Positions 25,466 to 33,200 are shown, counted from the first letter of the stretch. The stretch is 39,328 bases of DNA from Bacillota bacterium (GCA_023430975.1 JAEYYB010000008.1:1-39328), one strand, 5' to 3'. Translations and numbers: made by a program. Notes: generated by a model from the letters alone, not told the origin.

Positions 25466-26884
25466 CTAGGGCTTTATGATATTGCAATCTATCTCTGAAT
25501 TATCAAGGGTCACAAGGCTTACTAAATATTTTTCATAATCAATTAAGTTATTGAGGTTTATTGATACAATTTGGGCACCTGCTCTTGCAGGTGTCCCCAC
25601 AAGAATCAATTTATCTTTATACAACATAACATCAGAGACACTAAAATTATAAACCATCAGGCCCAATTGTTCTGGCTTTATAGGTTGGAACTTTTCACGG
25701 AATCCCAGTGTGCCGAAAAAATCTTTCTGTTCGTCGTTATTTTTTGGTATTATGAGAAGGCGATGCAGGTTATATTCAACTTGTTTTGGAATATAGTGCC
25801 ACATCCTTTTATAGTTTGTTTTCCAGCTAGGGTCGTACAATGGACGCTTATATAAGGGAGTACTATAGTTATAACTAAAATTTATTTTCTTTCCTTGTGC
25901 TATTATGGATTGTATATTGTCTATTTCAGCTTGACCGTTGAGCGAGTTATCACAAATTTGTTGGTATATAATTTCATCCTCTAGGGGGATAAAGTAAGAT
26001 AGTTCCTTCTTTAATGCTGTGTTTAGAGTTAGTGATTTTTCTTGTGATTTATTATTCTTTTTAATAAAGTCAAAAGTACTAACAGTGTTTTCCTTAATTA
26101 TTTTCATTAAGTATTCATATCTGATAATATTATTTCTTTGGAAGTCTATTTCATAGCCCCCTGGGGTGGAAAGTTGAAATAGAAAGTCCTTCGTGTCTAC
26201 GCCTTGGGGAAGTAAATCGTCCTGCACAATAGAAACGATTTGGACTCCGGACTGTTTTGGTTCTCCAATTAATGCGACTTGGTCTATAAAAGATTTAACG
26301 CTTTTTACATTAAAACCGTGAATTAAAAAGTTAATGTTATGGTGGTTATCTAATGGAGCATTTGGAGGAGATTTTGGAGAGTAACCTAAACTACCCAATG
26401 TATCGTAGTTCTGACTTCCACCCGCTGAGAATGTAAATATTTTATGGCGAGCTTCCATGTTTTTAACTGGTAAATCAAGCCACCCGCGGTAATATGCTGA
26501 TTTCCAATCAGGGTTATATACTGGTCTGAGGTAGGATGGTTCATTGTAAAGAATTTTAAATTTCACTTCGACTCCTTGGTTAATAACTTTATTCAGTTTA
26601 GATATTGATAAGGGTGGAGAAGGAGAAAAATAGCCATTCTTATATATAATTCTATCATCATCTTCATATATAATTTTTTGTTTTTGATTCATCAATGAAT
26701 CAAGTAGATTTTTAAGTGCATGAGTATCCTCTAACATATTATACTCATCCCAACTGTTATTGAAAGTCTTTAAATTTTTAGTATGTGTCCCAAATGCAAT
26801 TGACACAATTGTTATAGTAAATATCAACATGAATGCTGCCAATATTAATGCTTTTTTATTTAAAGTGATGATAAATATTTTCAT
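25466..26884 (-). CDS. Membrane-anchored protein with an internal tandem duplication, function unknown
   Basis: ATG 26884 follows AAAGGAAG, so the in-frame TTG at 26905 is not used. 472 residues. One N-terminal helix (ALILAAFMLIFTITIVSIAF) anchors an external part made of two similar halves. Half 1 (about 55-240) has LRPVYNPDWKSAYYRGWLDL, TLGSLGYSPK, INFLIHGFNVKSV and ALIGEPKQSGVQIVSIV. Half 2 (about 290-470) has KRPLYDPSWKTNYKRMWHYI, TLGFREKFQPI, LGLMVYNFSVSDV and LILVGTPARAGAQIVSINL. Shared positions include RP-x-Y-x-P-x-WK, TLG and G-AQIVSI. I know no family for it. A MITE-like repeat sits 50 bp upstream of its start. Confidence 0.72.
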   Translation of the reverse strand: MKIFIITLNKKALILAAFMLIFTITIVSIAFGTHTKNLKTFNNSWDEYNMLEDTHALKNLLDSLMNQKQKIIYEDDDRIIYKNGYFSPSPPLSISKLNKVINQGVEVKFKILYNEPSYLRPVYNPDWKSAYYRGWLDLPVKNMEARHKIFTFSAGGSQNYDTLGSLGYSPKSPPNAPLDNHHNINFLIHGFNVKSVKSFIDQVALIGEPKQSGVQIVSIVQDDLLPQGVDTKDFLFQLSTPGGYEIDFQRNNIIRYEYLMKIIKENTVSTFDFIKKNNKSQEKSLTLNTALKKELSYFIPLEDEIIYQQICDNSLNGQAEIDNIQSIIAQGKKINFSYNYSTPLYKRPLYDPSWKTNYKRMWHYIPKQVEYNLHRLLIIPKNNDEQKDFFGTLGFREKFQPIKPEQLGLMVYNFSVSDVMLYKDKLILVGTPARAGAQIVSINLNNLIDYEKYLVSLVTLDNSEIDCNIIKP

Positions 26885-26933
26885 TGCGGCTATACTTCCT
26901 TTCAATAAAGCATATTCAACAAGTATTGGAATT

Positions 26934-27034
26934 ATATGAAAAGTGAATAATCTTTTACATTTGTCTATCGCAAATCCCGTAAAAGCGTTCGTTATTTACT
27001 CTGACAAATGTAAGATTATTAACACTTTTCATAT
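26934..27034. repeat. MITE-like palindromic repeat, copy 1
   Basis: 101 nt with long terminal inverted repeats: ATATGAAAAGTG(AA)TAATC...TACATTTGTC at the left and its complement at the right. Between them is an asymmetric core containing CGCAAAT-CCCG and CGTTCGTTATTTACTCTG. The same core and ends recur at 33028 and 34832. It lies just upstream of the duplicated membrane-protein gene. Confidence 0.85.
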
Positions 27035-27278
27035 AGAAGGTAGGGTGGATAAATATGTAATGGAGCAAAATACAATAGTGTACAACATTGATAAAATGGA
27101 ATAAATTGATATAATAAAGAGGAAACAAGACGATGATTTATTGGGAGAATATTGAGGAAGGTAAAATAAGTAAGCATAGGAGTATTTTAAATGGTGAAAA
27201 TAAAACTTTATATAGTCGGTCGTTAACATGAATAAAATGAAGGAAATTAAACTAAAGTAAAAACTTGTTAGAAGAGAG

Positions 27279-28043
27279 ATGAAGTTAATGAGTAGTAAAG
27301 ACAAATTTACAAATAAAGTAGAAGACTACATAAAATACCGCCCGTCATATCCGAAGGAATTAATTGACTATCTTGAAATTGAAGTAGGGCTAGCTAACAG
27401 TTCTATTGTTGCTGATGTGGGAGCGGGGACGGGAATTCTTACAAAGATTCTTGCTAATAAGGTTGGTAAGGTGTTTGCAGTTGAACCTAATTTTAATATG
27501 CGAACAGCATGTATTCAGTATTGCTCTGAATTAAGTAATTTTGTTGCAGTTGATGGGAGTGCGGAGGATACAAATTTATCTGACAAATCAGTTGATTTTG
27601 TAACTGTAGCACAAGCATTTCACTGGTTTGATAGACAAAAAACCAGGACAGAATTTCAAAGAATACTTAAGCCAAAAGGTAAGGTTATTCTTATTTGGAA
27701 TAGTAGAGTCCCTGAGAGTGAATTGATTAAGGAAAATGATGAATTATGTAGGTTGCTTTGCCCTGAATTTACTGGATTTTCTGGGGGGAGCGGTTTTAGC
27801 CCATCATTATACAGTGATTTCTTTAAAAATGGATATTGTGAGTATCGTGAATTTGATAACAACAGATTATTAACTTTAGAAAGCTATATAGGAAGTAGCT
27901 TATCGGCATCTTATGCACCATCAGAAAAGGATGAAAACTACAAAGGCTTTATAGATGGTTTAACCCACCTTTTCAATAAATACAGCAATAACGGTGTACT
28001 GCTTTTGCCTAATAAAACTCGTTGTTATGTGGGTGAGGTGTAA
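27279..28043 (+). CDS. Class I SAM-dependent methyltransferase
   Basis: 254 residues. Motif I is VADVGAGTGILTKIL (residues 44-58), the acidic end of strand 2 is AVEPNFNM, and a DGSAEDTNL segment precedes VDFVTVAQAFHWFD and the post-motif RILKPKGKVILIWNS. This is the layout of the small-molecule methyltransferase family near Methyltransf_11. The substrate is not evident. Its TAA overlaps the murI ATG by one base (TAATG), so the two are translationally coupled. MKLMSS or the second Met (27288) could be the start. The 240-bp gap upstream shows nothing else but AT-rich DNA. Confidence 0.88.
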   Translation: MKLMSSKDKFTNKVEDYIKYRPSYPKELIDYLEIEVGLANSSIVADVGAGTGILTKILANKVGKVFAVEPNFNMRTACIQYCSELSNFVAVDGSAEDTNLSDKSVDFVTVAQAFHWFDRQKTRTEFQRILKPKGKVILIWNSRVPESELIKENDELCRLLCPEFTGFSGGSGFSPSLYSDFFKNGYCEYREFDNNRLLTLESYIGSSLSASYAPSEKDENYKGFIDGLTHLFNKYSNNGVLLLPNKTRCYVGEV

Positions 28044-28849
28044 TGAGTATGGAAAAAGCTTGTATGGACATTGGCTTTTTTGATTCAGGTATTGGCGGGC
28101 TTACGGTATTAAGTGAAGCAGTAAGAATTATGCCACATGAAAATTTCATTTATTATGCGGATACACTTCATGTGCCTTATGGGACAAAGCCAAAAGAAGA
28201 AGTAAAACGCTATATTTTTGATGCTGTAAGTTTTTTGACTGGACAGGGAATAAAGGCATTAGTTATTGCATGCAATACTGCCACAATAATTGCAATTAAT
28301 GATTTGCGTGAAAAGTACAGCTTTCCTATTATAGGAATTGAGCCTGCGGTAAAGCCTGCTGTAGAAAATAACTTAAACAACGAAAAAAGGGTTCTGGTAC
28401 TGGCAACTCCTTTAGCATTAAAAGAAGAAAAATTTAAGAGCCTTGTTGTAAGAGTAGATAAGAAGAACCTAGTAGATGTACTTCCCGCACCTGAATTGGT
28501 TGAATTTGCAGAAAGCTTTATGTTTGATGAAAAGGTAATAATTCCATATTTCATAGAAAAGCTTTCTTGCTTTAATATTGAGAGTTATGGAACTGTAGTT
28601 TTGGGATGTACTCACTTTCCGCTTTTTAAAGGGATATTGAGGAAAGTGCTTCCGTCCAACATTGAGATAATAGATGGAAGCATCGGTACTATAAACAGGC
28701 TTAAAAGCGTTATGGAGGAATTAGATATCATAAATAAGTCTGGAATAAAAGGAAGAATTGATTTCTACATGTCTGGAGAGAAAGTTTCTGAATGCGAAAA
28801 AATAGATAGATTTATGACTCTTATAAATCACTGCATGAGAAATGGATGA
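28043..28849 (+). CDS. murI: Glutamate racemase
   Basis: 268 residues. IGFFDSGIGGLTVLSEAVR (the N-terminal signature), ENFIYYADTLHVPYGTKP, the first catalytic Cys in LVIACNTATIIAINDL (Cys77) and the second in VVLGCTHFPLFKGIL (Cys189). This is a complete cofactor-independent racemase that makes D-glutamate for peptidoglycan. It is coupled to the upstream methyltransferase. The stop lies 68 bp before the next gene's start. No anomaly seen. Confidence 0.95.
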   Translation: MSMEKACMDIGFFDSGIGGLTVLSEAVRIMPHENFIYYADTLHVPYGTKPKEEVKRYIFDAVSFLTGQGIKALVIACNTATIIAINDLREKYSFPIIGIEPAVKPAVENNLNNEKRVLVLATPLALKEEKFKSLVVRVDKKNLVDVLPAPELVEFAESFMFDEKVIIPYFIEKLSCFNIESYGTVVLGCTHFPLFKGILRKVLPSNIEIIDGSIGTINRLKSVMEELDIINKSGIKGRIDFYMSGEKVSECEKIDRFMTLINHCMRNG

Positions 28850-28916
28850 AAAAGTTAAAATGCCCTGTTGTAAGACTGGAGTGACATATTTCAAAATTAT
28901 GAGAAGGAGATGCTTT

Positions 28917-29369
28917 ATGGTACATTTGGTTTATTGTGATGACAAAGAAAAGATTCTGGAAAAGATATTGGACGGAAAAAAGACAATGATTATTAGAGGT
29001 GCCGCAGGAAGAAAAATTCCTCACAGCCGAGTTTTTGAGGGAGAGTTACTGTATTTCATGAAAAAAGGAACTAAAAAAATCTCTGCTATAGCTACGGTTG
29101 TAAAAGTTCAAAACTATGTAAAGTTAACAGAAGATGAAATTAAAAGGATAATTTCGGACAATCAAAGTAAACTCAATTTGTCAGAGAAACAAAAAGAACG
29201 TTGGAATAAAAAATGTTTGTGTTTAGTTGAGTTTATAGACGTTAAACAAATTGAACCATTAGAATTTGATCATCAAAGTAATATGGATGATTGGCTTATA
29301 ATAGATAAAATTGAAGATGTAGTTGTTGGAACAAGCATTCCTTATAACTATGAAAAATCCAAGTTTTAG
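28917..29369 (+). CDS. ASCH/PUA-like domain protein
   Basis: 150 residues from ATG 28917, which has GAAGGAG 7 nt upstream; the in-frame start at 28842 overlaps murI and has none. The N-terminal part reads KILDGKKTMIIRGAAGRKIP, HSRVFEGELLYFMKKG and ISAIATVVKVQNYVKLTED. This matches the ASCH/PUA-like barrel (GKKT...R...GD-x-LYF...A-V-V). The fold binds RNA or modified nucleotides in other proteins; the role here is unknown. It is probably read from the murI transcript. Confidence 0.6.
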   Translation: MVHLVYCDDKEKILEKILDGKKTMIIRGAAGRKIPHSRVFEGELLYFMKKGTKKISAIATVVKVQNYVKLTEDEIKRIISDNQSKLNLSEKQKERWNKKCLCLVEFIDVKQIEPLEFDHQSNMDDWLIIDKIEDVVVGTSIPYNYEKSKF

Positions 29370-29485
29370 TAGGGATTAATGTTATAATGTGAAGATTAAT
29401 ATAATGTTTGGTGTAAAGTTATGTAAATGGTAAATTTTATTTGGTACATAAATAATAATTATAACTGACAGGAGGCAATAAATTG

Positions 29486-29611
29486 ATGAAAAAATATGAT
29501 ATAAAGAATCCAATGGCTCCTCCATGGCTAATCTATCCCAATATCAGCAGATACAGTATAGGTTGGAGAATGGGGTATGGAGAGGATTATATATGCACAT
29601 TTGGGGAATGA
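29486..29611 (+). pseudogene. Relic of the NADAR-protein N-terminal domain
   Basis: AGGAGG (29470-29475) and ATG 29486 open MKKYDIKNPMAPPWLIYPNI, then SRYSIGWRMGYGEDYICTFG-E, and stop at TGA 29611. This is the same domain as residues 1-42 of the protein at 5809, differing at about a dozen positions, so it is an older or independently acquired copy. The stop falls where the full-length protein has FGDW; the next bases show no continuation. The gap 29612-29745 holds no frame of interest. Confidence 0.75.
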
Positions 29612-29745
29612 CCAATAAAAACTCAAAAAAATTCTGTTTCTTGGTTTTTCTAATTTAACTAAAATTTCATTCGCAAATAATTATTAAAATCGTAAATACT
29701 ATAGAATGATGATTTTAAAATACATTAAAGGAAGAAGGTTAAAAT

Positions 29746-29970
29746 ATGTCAAATCCAAGAAAACCACTGGTACCTGAAAGCAGAGAAGCACTTACAAAAT
29801 TTAAAATTGAGTGTGCACAAGAAATTGGACACCTTCAATATATAAAAGAAAACAATGACCACTACAAGGGAGATGTTCCGGCAAAGGTAAACGGTTTGGA
29901 AGGCGGCCCTATAGGCGGTCAGATGGTAAAGAGAATGATTCAAATGGCAGAAAGTATGATAACAGAGTAA
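29746..29970 (+). CDS. Alpha/beta-type small acid-soluble spore protein with altered GPR site
   Basis: 74 residues. The SASP architecture is recognisable: KFKIECAQEIG at residues 18-28, then YKGDVPAKVNGLEGGPIGGQMVKRMIQMAES, which carries the usual GG-x-MVK-x-MI-x-MAE end. These proteins coat spore DNA and protect it from damage. In canonical members the first segment reads KFEIA-ELG, and the germination protease cuts after that Glu. Here the Glu is Lys and the Ala is Glu-Cys-Ala, so cleavage is doubtful. GGAAGAAGG precedes ATG 29746. Expressed in the forespore by inference, with a terminator at 30013. Confidence 0.85.
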   Translation: MSNPRKPLVPESREALTKFKIECAQEIGHLQYIKENNDHYKGDVPAKVNGLEGGPIGGQMVKRMIQMAESMITE

Positions 29971-30012
29971 AGCTAGCTGTCTTTTATATTGGAAATACTA
30001 TTTAATATCTAT

Positions 30013-30050
30013 AAAAAATAGACAATGATTTGATGCATTGTCTATTTTTT
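30013..30050 (+). terminator. Rho-independent terminator after the first SASP gene
   Basis: AAAAAATAGACAATG pairs exactly with CATTGTCTATTTTTT across an ATTTGATG loop, ending in the U-run. It is 43 bp after the stop. A clear bidirectional-looking terminator. Confidence 0.92.
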
Positions 30051-30177
30051 ATTATATACAAAAGTGCACTCTAAAAATATATGGTATACATAATAAAATG
30101 TGGTATACATAAAAATCAAATACCAACACATAATATTATTGCAATATCTACCCTTTCTAAATAAGGAGGCTAATAAA

Positions 30178-30384
30178 ATGGCAAATAAAAATAATCATAA
30201 AGTAGTACCACAAGCAGCGAATGCTTTGGATAAGATGAAATACGAGATTGCTTCACAGGTGGGAGTAAATTTGAAAAACGGGTATAATGGAGATATATCT
30301 TCTAGAGATGCAGGTAAGGTTGGCGGGAATATAACAAAGAAACTGATTGAAATGGCTGAAACCCAGCTTACAAATAAAAAATAA
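30178..30384 (+). CDS. Alpha/beta-type small acid-soluble spore protein
   Basis: 68 residues from ATG 30178, with AAGGAGG 7 nt upstream; the earlier in-frame start at 30100 has none. DKMKYEIASQVGVNLKNGYN holds a standard germination-protease site (KYE-IA), and GDISSRDAGKVGGNITKKLI gives the conserved second segment. It binds and protects DNA in the dormant spore. A 12-nt direct repeat (TGGTATACATAA) precedes it at 30082 and 30101. The perfect hairpin downstream was split from its neighbour by an IS insertion. Confidence 0.92.
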   Translation: MANKNNHKVVPQAANALDKMKYEIASQVGVNLKNGYNGDISSRDAGKVGGNITKKLIEMAETQLTNKK

Positions 30385-30406
30385 ACTAATAAAAATAAGT
30401 AAATAA

Positions 30407-30436
30407 ATGAAAGCAGACTTTATAGTCTGCTTTCAT
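30407..30436. terminator. Terminator hairpin interrupted by the IS element just after its right arm
   Basis: ATGAAAGCAGACT-TTAT-AGTCTGCTTTCAT is a 13-bp perfect stem after the second SASP gene. The IS begins at the very next base (30437), and the last eight bases of the hairpin (GCTTTCAT) are the target duplicated on the other side of the IS. Before insertion the hairpin would have been followed by TTATTATGC. It would have terminated both the SASP gene and the convergent reductase. Confidence 0.88.
30429..30436. repeat. Target-site duplication, left copy
   Basis: GCTTTCAT, identical to 32166-32173 across the IS. It is also the right arm end of the SASP terminator. Confidence 0.9.
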
Positions 30437-30859
30437 GGGAGTGTAAATAATTCCGTGTATTGTCTGGTTGTAATCCGTCTTAGACAAGTTTTTGAAATTT
30501 AATTTAGTTTACAAAATATGATGCATTATCATATTCATATTTATATTATTGCCAACTTATTGGGTTTTATACATAAACTTGAATAAAATTGGCTATAATT
30601 ATTAATAATGGCAAGCTATATATTTTAAAGGGTTTTTTCTTTTGTAACATAATATAACATAATATAAAACAGTAGGCCTTGTGGAGCTTGTGAATAATGT
30701 GCCGGTTTGAAGCTGTGTGATAAGGTGTGGTAAACCTGTGTGCAATTATGTGTGACAATGTGGTTTTCATTGTCCACATATTGTGCATGGGTTTTCCATG
30801 CCTTATCCATCAGCTTCAGGCATATTATTCATCAAATCCACAAAGGTTACACGTGCAAC
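30437..30859. other. Long non-coding left arm of the IS element
   Basis: 423 bp with no convincing gene. The right part is G/T-rich with repeats of TGTG (30700-30775), and holds a small hairpin GCATGG-GTTTT-CCATGC (30785-30801). It is probably transposase 3' untranslated DNA or a passenger stretch lost from shorter relatives. Confidence 0.45.
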
Positions 30860-32077
30860 TTAGATATAATTTTCTAATCTGCCTGGATATTGGATCATTA
30901 ATTGACTTAAAACACGATCCCAGTTCTTGTATCTCTGAGTCCATTTCTTTACAGCATTCCTTGATGCCAAATACAACATCTTTTCCAATGATTGATCAGA
31001 AGGAAACATTGTCTTTGACTTTGTGACTTTCCTATACTGACGGTTTAGACCTTCAATAATATTGGTTGTATAGATAATCTTGCGAACTTCGTCAGAAAAC
31101 TTATAGAATGGGCTTAAGACATCCCAGTTATTCTCCCAACTGCGAATAGCAAAAGGGTATTCCTTACCCCATTTTTCTTTTAACTCATAGAGTTTTTCTA
31201 GAGCAACGTCTTCATTTGTAGCATGATATACTTCCTTAAAGTCTTTGCTGAAAGATTTTATATCCTTATAAGACACATACTTGAACGAATTTCGAAGTTG
31301 ATGAATTATGCATCGTTGTACATCAGCCTTTGGATAAGCAGCATTAATTGCTTCTTTTAGTCCTGTAAGGCCATCAACACAAAACAGCATAATATCTTGT
31401 ACACCTCTATTTTTCATGTCGTTCAGGACTCCAAACCAGAACTTTGATGATTCATTGTCACCAATCCATATTCCTAAAATATCTTTACTGCCTTCAACAT
31501 CTACCCCAATGACAATGTATGCTGCACGATTAAGTATACGACCATCTTCTTTTATTTTATAATGGATTGCATCCATAAAAACAAATGGATATACCGATTC
31601 TAAAGGTCTTTGTTGCCATTCTTTAATCTCCGGAGCAATTCTATCAGTAATCTTACTAACCATCTCTGCTGAAAGGTTAATACCATATAGTTCCTGAATC
31701 TGCTCTCCTATATCCCTTGTTGACATACCTCTAGCATACAGAGCAATGACCTTTTCTTCTATTCCTGACACATTCCGCTGATATTTAGGTACTATTTTCG
31801 GTTCAAATTCGCCTTTACGATCTCTAGGTATTTTTATATCAATTTCACCAAACTCGCACTTTAACTTCTTTGAACCATAACCATTCCGGCTATTATCTGT
31901 ATTTTTATTTCCAGTATTATCTTTGGGATAACCAAGCTTTTCTTCAATCTCTGCCTCCAGGAGTTCCTGAATCATTTCTTTAAAAATATCCTTTAAGTAG
32001 CTACTTACATCTGTTACACTTTGGAAATTATTTCCCCTTACGAGTTCTTTTACTTGTTCTTTTGTTAATGTTGACAT
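30860..32077 (-). CDS. IS256-family (mutator-type) DDE transposase
   Basis: 405 residues from ATG 32077, with AGGAGGAA upstream; the in-frame 32119 start lies outside the ribosome site. The catalytic triad is visible: first Asp in VYPFVFMDAIHYKIKEDGR, second Asp in IMLFCVDGLTGLKEAI and Glu in YTTNIIEGLNRQYRKVTKSK. Length and architecture match IS256-family enzymes, with N-terminal helices, R-x-x-RNGYG-x-KKLKCEFGEI and ARGMSTRDIGEQIQELYG. It cuts and joins the terminal repeats of this element. The frame is intact, so the element may still be active. Confidence 0.95.
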   Translation of the reverse strand: MSTLTKEQVKELVRGNNFQSVTDVSSYLKDIFKEMIQELLEAEIEEKLGYPKDNTGNKNTDNSRNGYGSKKLKCEFGEIDIKIPRDRKGEFEPKIVPKYQRNVSGIEEKVIALYARGMSTRDIGEQIQELYGINLSAEMVSKITDRIAPEIKEWQQRPLESVYPFVFMDAIHYKIKEDGRILNRAAYIVIGVDVEGSKDILGIWIGDNESSKFWFGVLNDMKNRGVQDIMLFCVDGLTGLKEAINAAYPKADVQRCIIHQLRNSFKYVSYKDIKSFSKDFKEVYHATNEDVALEKLYELKEKWGKEYPFAIRSWENNWDVLSPFYKFSDEVRKIIYTTNIIEGLNRQYRKVTKSKTMFPSDQSLEKMLYLASRNAVKKWTQRYKNWDRVLSQLMIQYPGRLENYI

Positions 32078-32165
32078 AAAAATTTCCTCCTTAGCATAAT
32101 TATTTCTAATTCTTGCCAAGAAGGAGATTACCGATTCATCTATACACGAAATTTTTTACATTCTC

Positions 32166-32173
32166 GCTTTCAT
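32166..32173. repeat. Target-site duplication, right copy
   Basis: GCTTTCAT, identical to 30429-30436. It overlaps the stop codon of the minus-strand flavoprotein gene (32170-32172), which the duplication restores. Confidence 0.9.
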
Positions 32174-32820
32174 TTATTATGCAAAGCAAGCCTAACGCCT
32201 AATTCATATGCATTCTTGCAATCTTCCGGATAAACTTCATTTCGCCTTTTGGTTTTATGTTCAACATTTATTCCGCTTGTTTCGTACTTGGAGTAATCGT
32301 CAAATTGGTATGTATCATTAACTATCAAATATTCCGAGTTTCCAAAAGCATTCTTCATCAATATTTCATTAAGACCGGCAGGACGGTCATAGCCCATCAA
32401 TTTCATACGCTCCTCAGTTGCCCCTAAAGTATAAATATAACCTGTATACATTTGCTTTTTTTGATCTATGGTAGGCTTGCTGCCATAAGAAAGAATAGGG
32501 AAAATAAGACGTTCAAAAAAAGCCTGCATCATGCTATTAACCGCCCCGAGATAAATAGGAGCACCTAAAAGAAGTGCATCTGCATCACTTGTTTTTTTAA
32601 ATACCATTGTCAGTTCATCCTGAATTTCACATTTTCCATAACTCTTTCTATTTTTCAATTTGCAAGCAAAACAGCTTATACACCCTTTGTAATTATAATC
32701 GTATAGATGAATAAGTTCTGTTTCAGTGCCAACTGATGCAGCACCTTCCAGTGCACTTTTTATTAAAGTTGCAGTATTCCAGTCTTTACGAGGACTACCG
32801 TTAATCGCTAATAATTTCAT
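32170..32820 (-). CDS. NADPH-dependent FMN reductase / iron-sulfur flavoprotein-like
   Basis: 216 residues. INGSPRKDWNTATLIKSALE is the FMN phosphate-binding loop. GCISCFACKLKNRKSYGKCE has Cys47, Cys50, Cys53 and Cys64, in the compact pattern typical of iron-sulfur flavoproteins that can hold a 4Fe-4S cluster. ADALLLGAPIYLGAVNSMMQ is the flavin-site strand and loop. It transfers electrons from reduced nucleotide or ferredoxin to an unknown acceptor. Its stop codon lies within the 8-bp IS target duplication, so the insertion left the protein unchanged. Confidence 0.85.
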   Translation of the reverse strand: MKLLAINGSPRKDWNTATLIKSALEGAASVGTETELIHLYDYNYKGCISCFACKLKNRKSYGKCEIQDELTMVFKKTSDADALLLGAPIYLGAVNSMMQAFFERLIFPILSYGSKPTIDQKKQMYTGYIYTLGATEERMKLMGYDRPAGLNEILMKNAFGNSEYLIVNDTYQFDDYSKYETSGINVEHKTKRRNEVYPEDCKNAYELGVRLALHNK

Positions 32821-32992
32821 GCGTATGCTCCTTTATAATGTTTTAATAAATGTGATAAAATTATATATTATACAAATTATACAAACAGCAATTCAATTTT
32901 ATACCAATTATCTTTCATGTGCAATGATTGAAAGGTTACTAATATTTGTTATTAATATTACATTTGCAAAAATGCAGTATGGTAAATGCTAT

Positions 32993-33025
32993 GAAGGAGG
33001 CTACCCAATATGAGCAGCCTCCTTC
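32993..33025. terminator. Hairpin 3' of the BsuPI-domain gene
   Basis: GAAGGAGGCT pairs perfectly with AGCCTCCTTC across a 13-nt loop. No U-run follows on either strand. It could end the minus-strand gene at 33227 or be unrelated, and it sits next to a MITE-like repeat. Confidence 0.5.
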
Positions 33026-33027
33026 TG

Positions 33028-33200
33028 TATGAAAAGTGAATAATCTTTTACATTTGTCTATCGCAAATCTATTAAAATCAGTTAATCTTACCATTTGTCT
33101 ATCACAAAATAACGTTAAACCGTTCGTTATTTTGCTCTGCCAAATGCAAGATTAATACTAATTGCTCTGACAAATGTAAGATCATTAACACTTTTCATAT
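33028..33200. repeat. MITE-like palindromic repeat, copy 2, apparently nested
   Basis: The outer ends match copy 1 (TATGAAAAGTGAATAATCTT...TACATTTGTC and its complement ending CTTTTCATAT at 33200). Inside the outer pair lies a second, shorter palindrome with the same signature: TTAATCTTACCATTTGTCTATC, ATAACG...CGTTCGTTATTTTGCTCTG and CAAATGCAAGATTAA. Total 173 nt. It reads as one repeat inserted into, or duplicated within, another of its family. It lies 26 bp past the stop of the gene at 33227. Confidence 0.8.

Larger units (their letters stand above)
30437..32165 (-). mobile_element. IS256-family insertion sequence, complete
   Basis: A 1729-bp element. Terminal inverted repeats: GGGAGTGTAAATAATTCCG-TGTATTG at the left and, reading inward on the minus strand from 32165, GAGAATGTAAAAAATTTCG-TGTATAG at the right (about 21 of 26 match). 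It is flanked by the 8-bp direct repeat GCTTTCAT at 30429-30436 and 32166-32173. This is the target duplication expected for IS256. It carries one transposase. The 423-bp stretch between the left end and the transposase stop is unusually long and non-coding. Confidence 0.93.

Noticed and set aside
26934..27034. Copy 1 repeat as a simple terminator of the gene at 27279 or 25466
   Set aside because: It lies upstream of the minus-strand gene and ahead of the plus-strand gene, and has a conserved core outside the stem, so a repeat is the better description.
27029..27304. Minus-strand ORF upstream of the methyltransferase
   Set aside because: Very Leu/Ser/Phe-rich reading of AT-rich DNA without ribosome site; overlaps the repeat and the gene's leader.
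30437..30859. Possibility that the IS ends nearer the transposase, as in shorter relatives
   Set aside because: The matching terminal repeats and the perfect 8-bp duplication fix the end at 30437; no second repeat lies closer.
32726..33013. Plus-strand ORF over the reductase start and downstream gap
   Set aside because: Mostly antisense to the flavoprotein gene, no ribosome site and no family resemblance.
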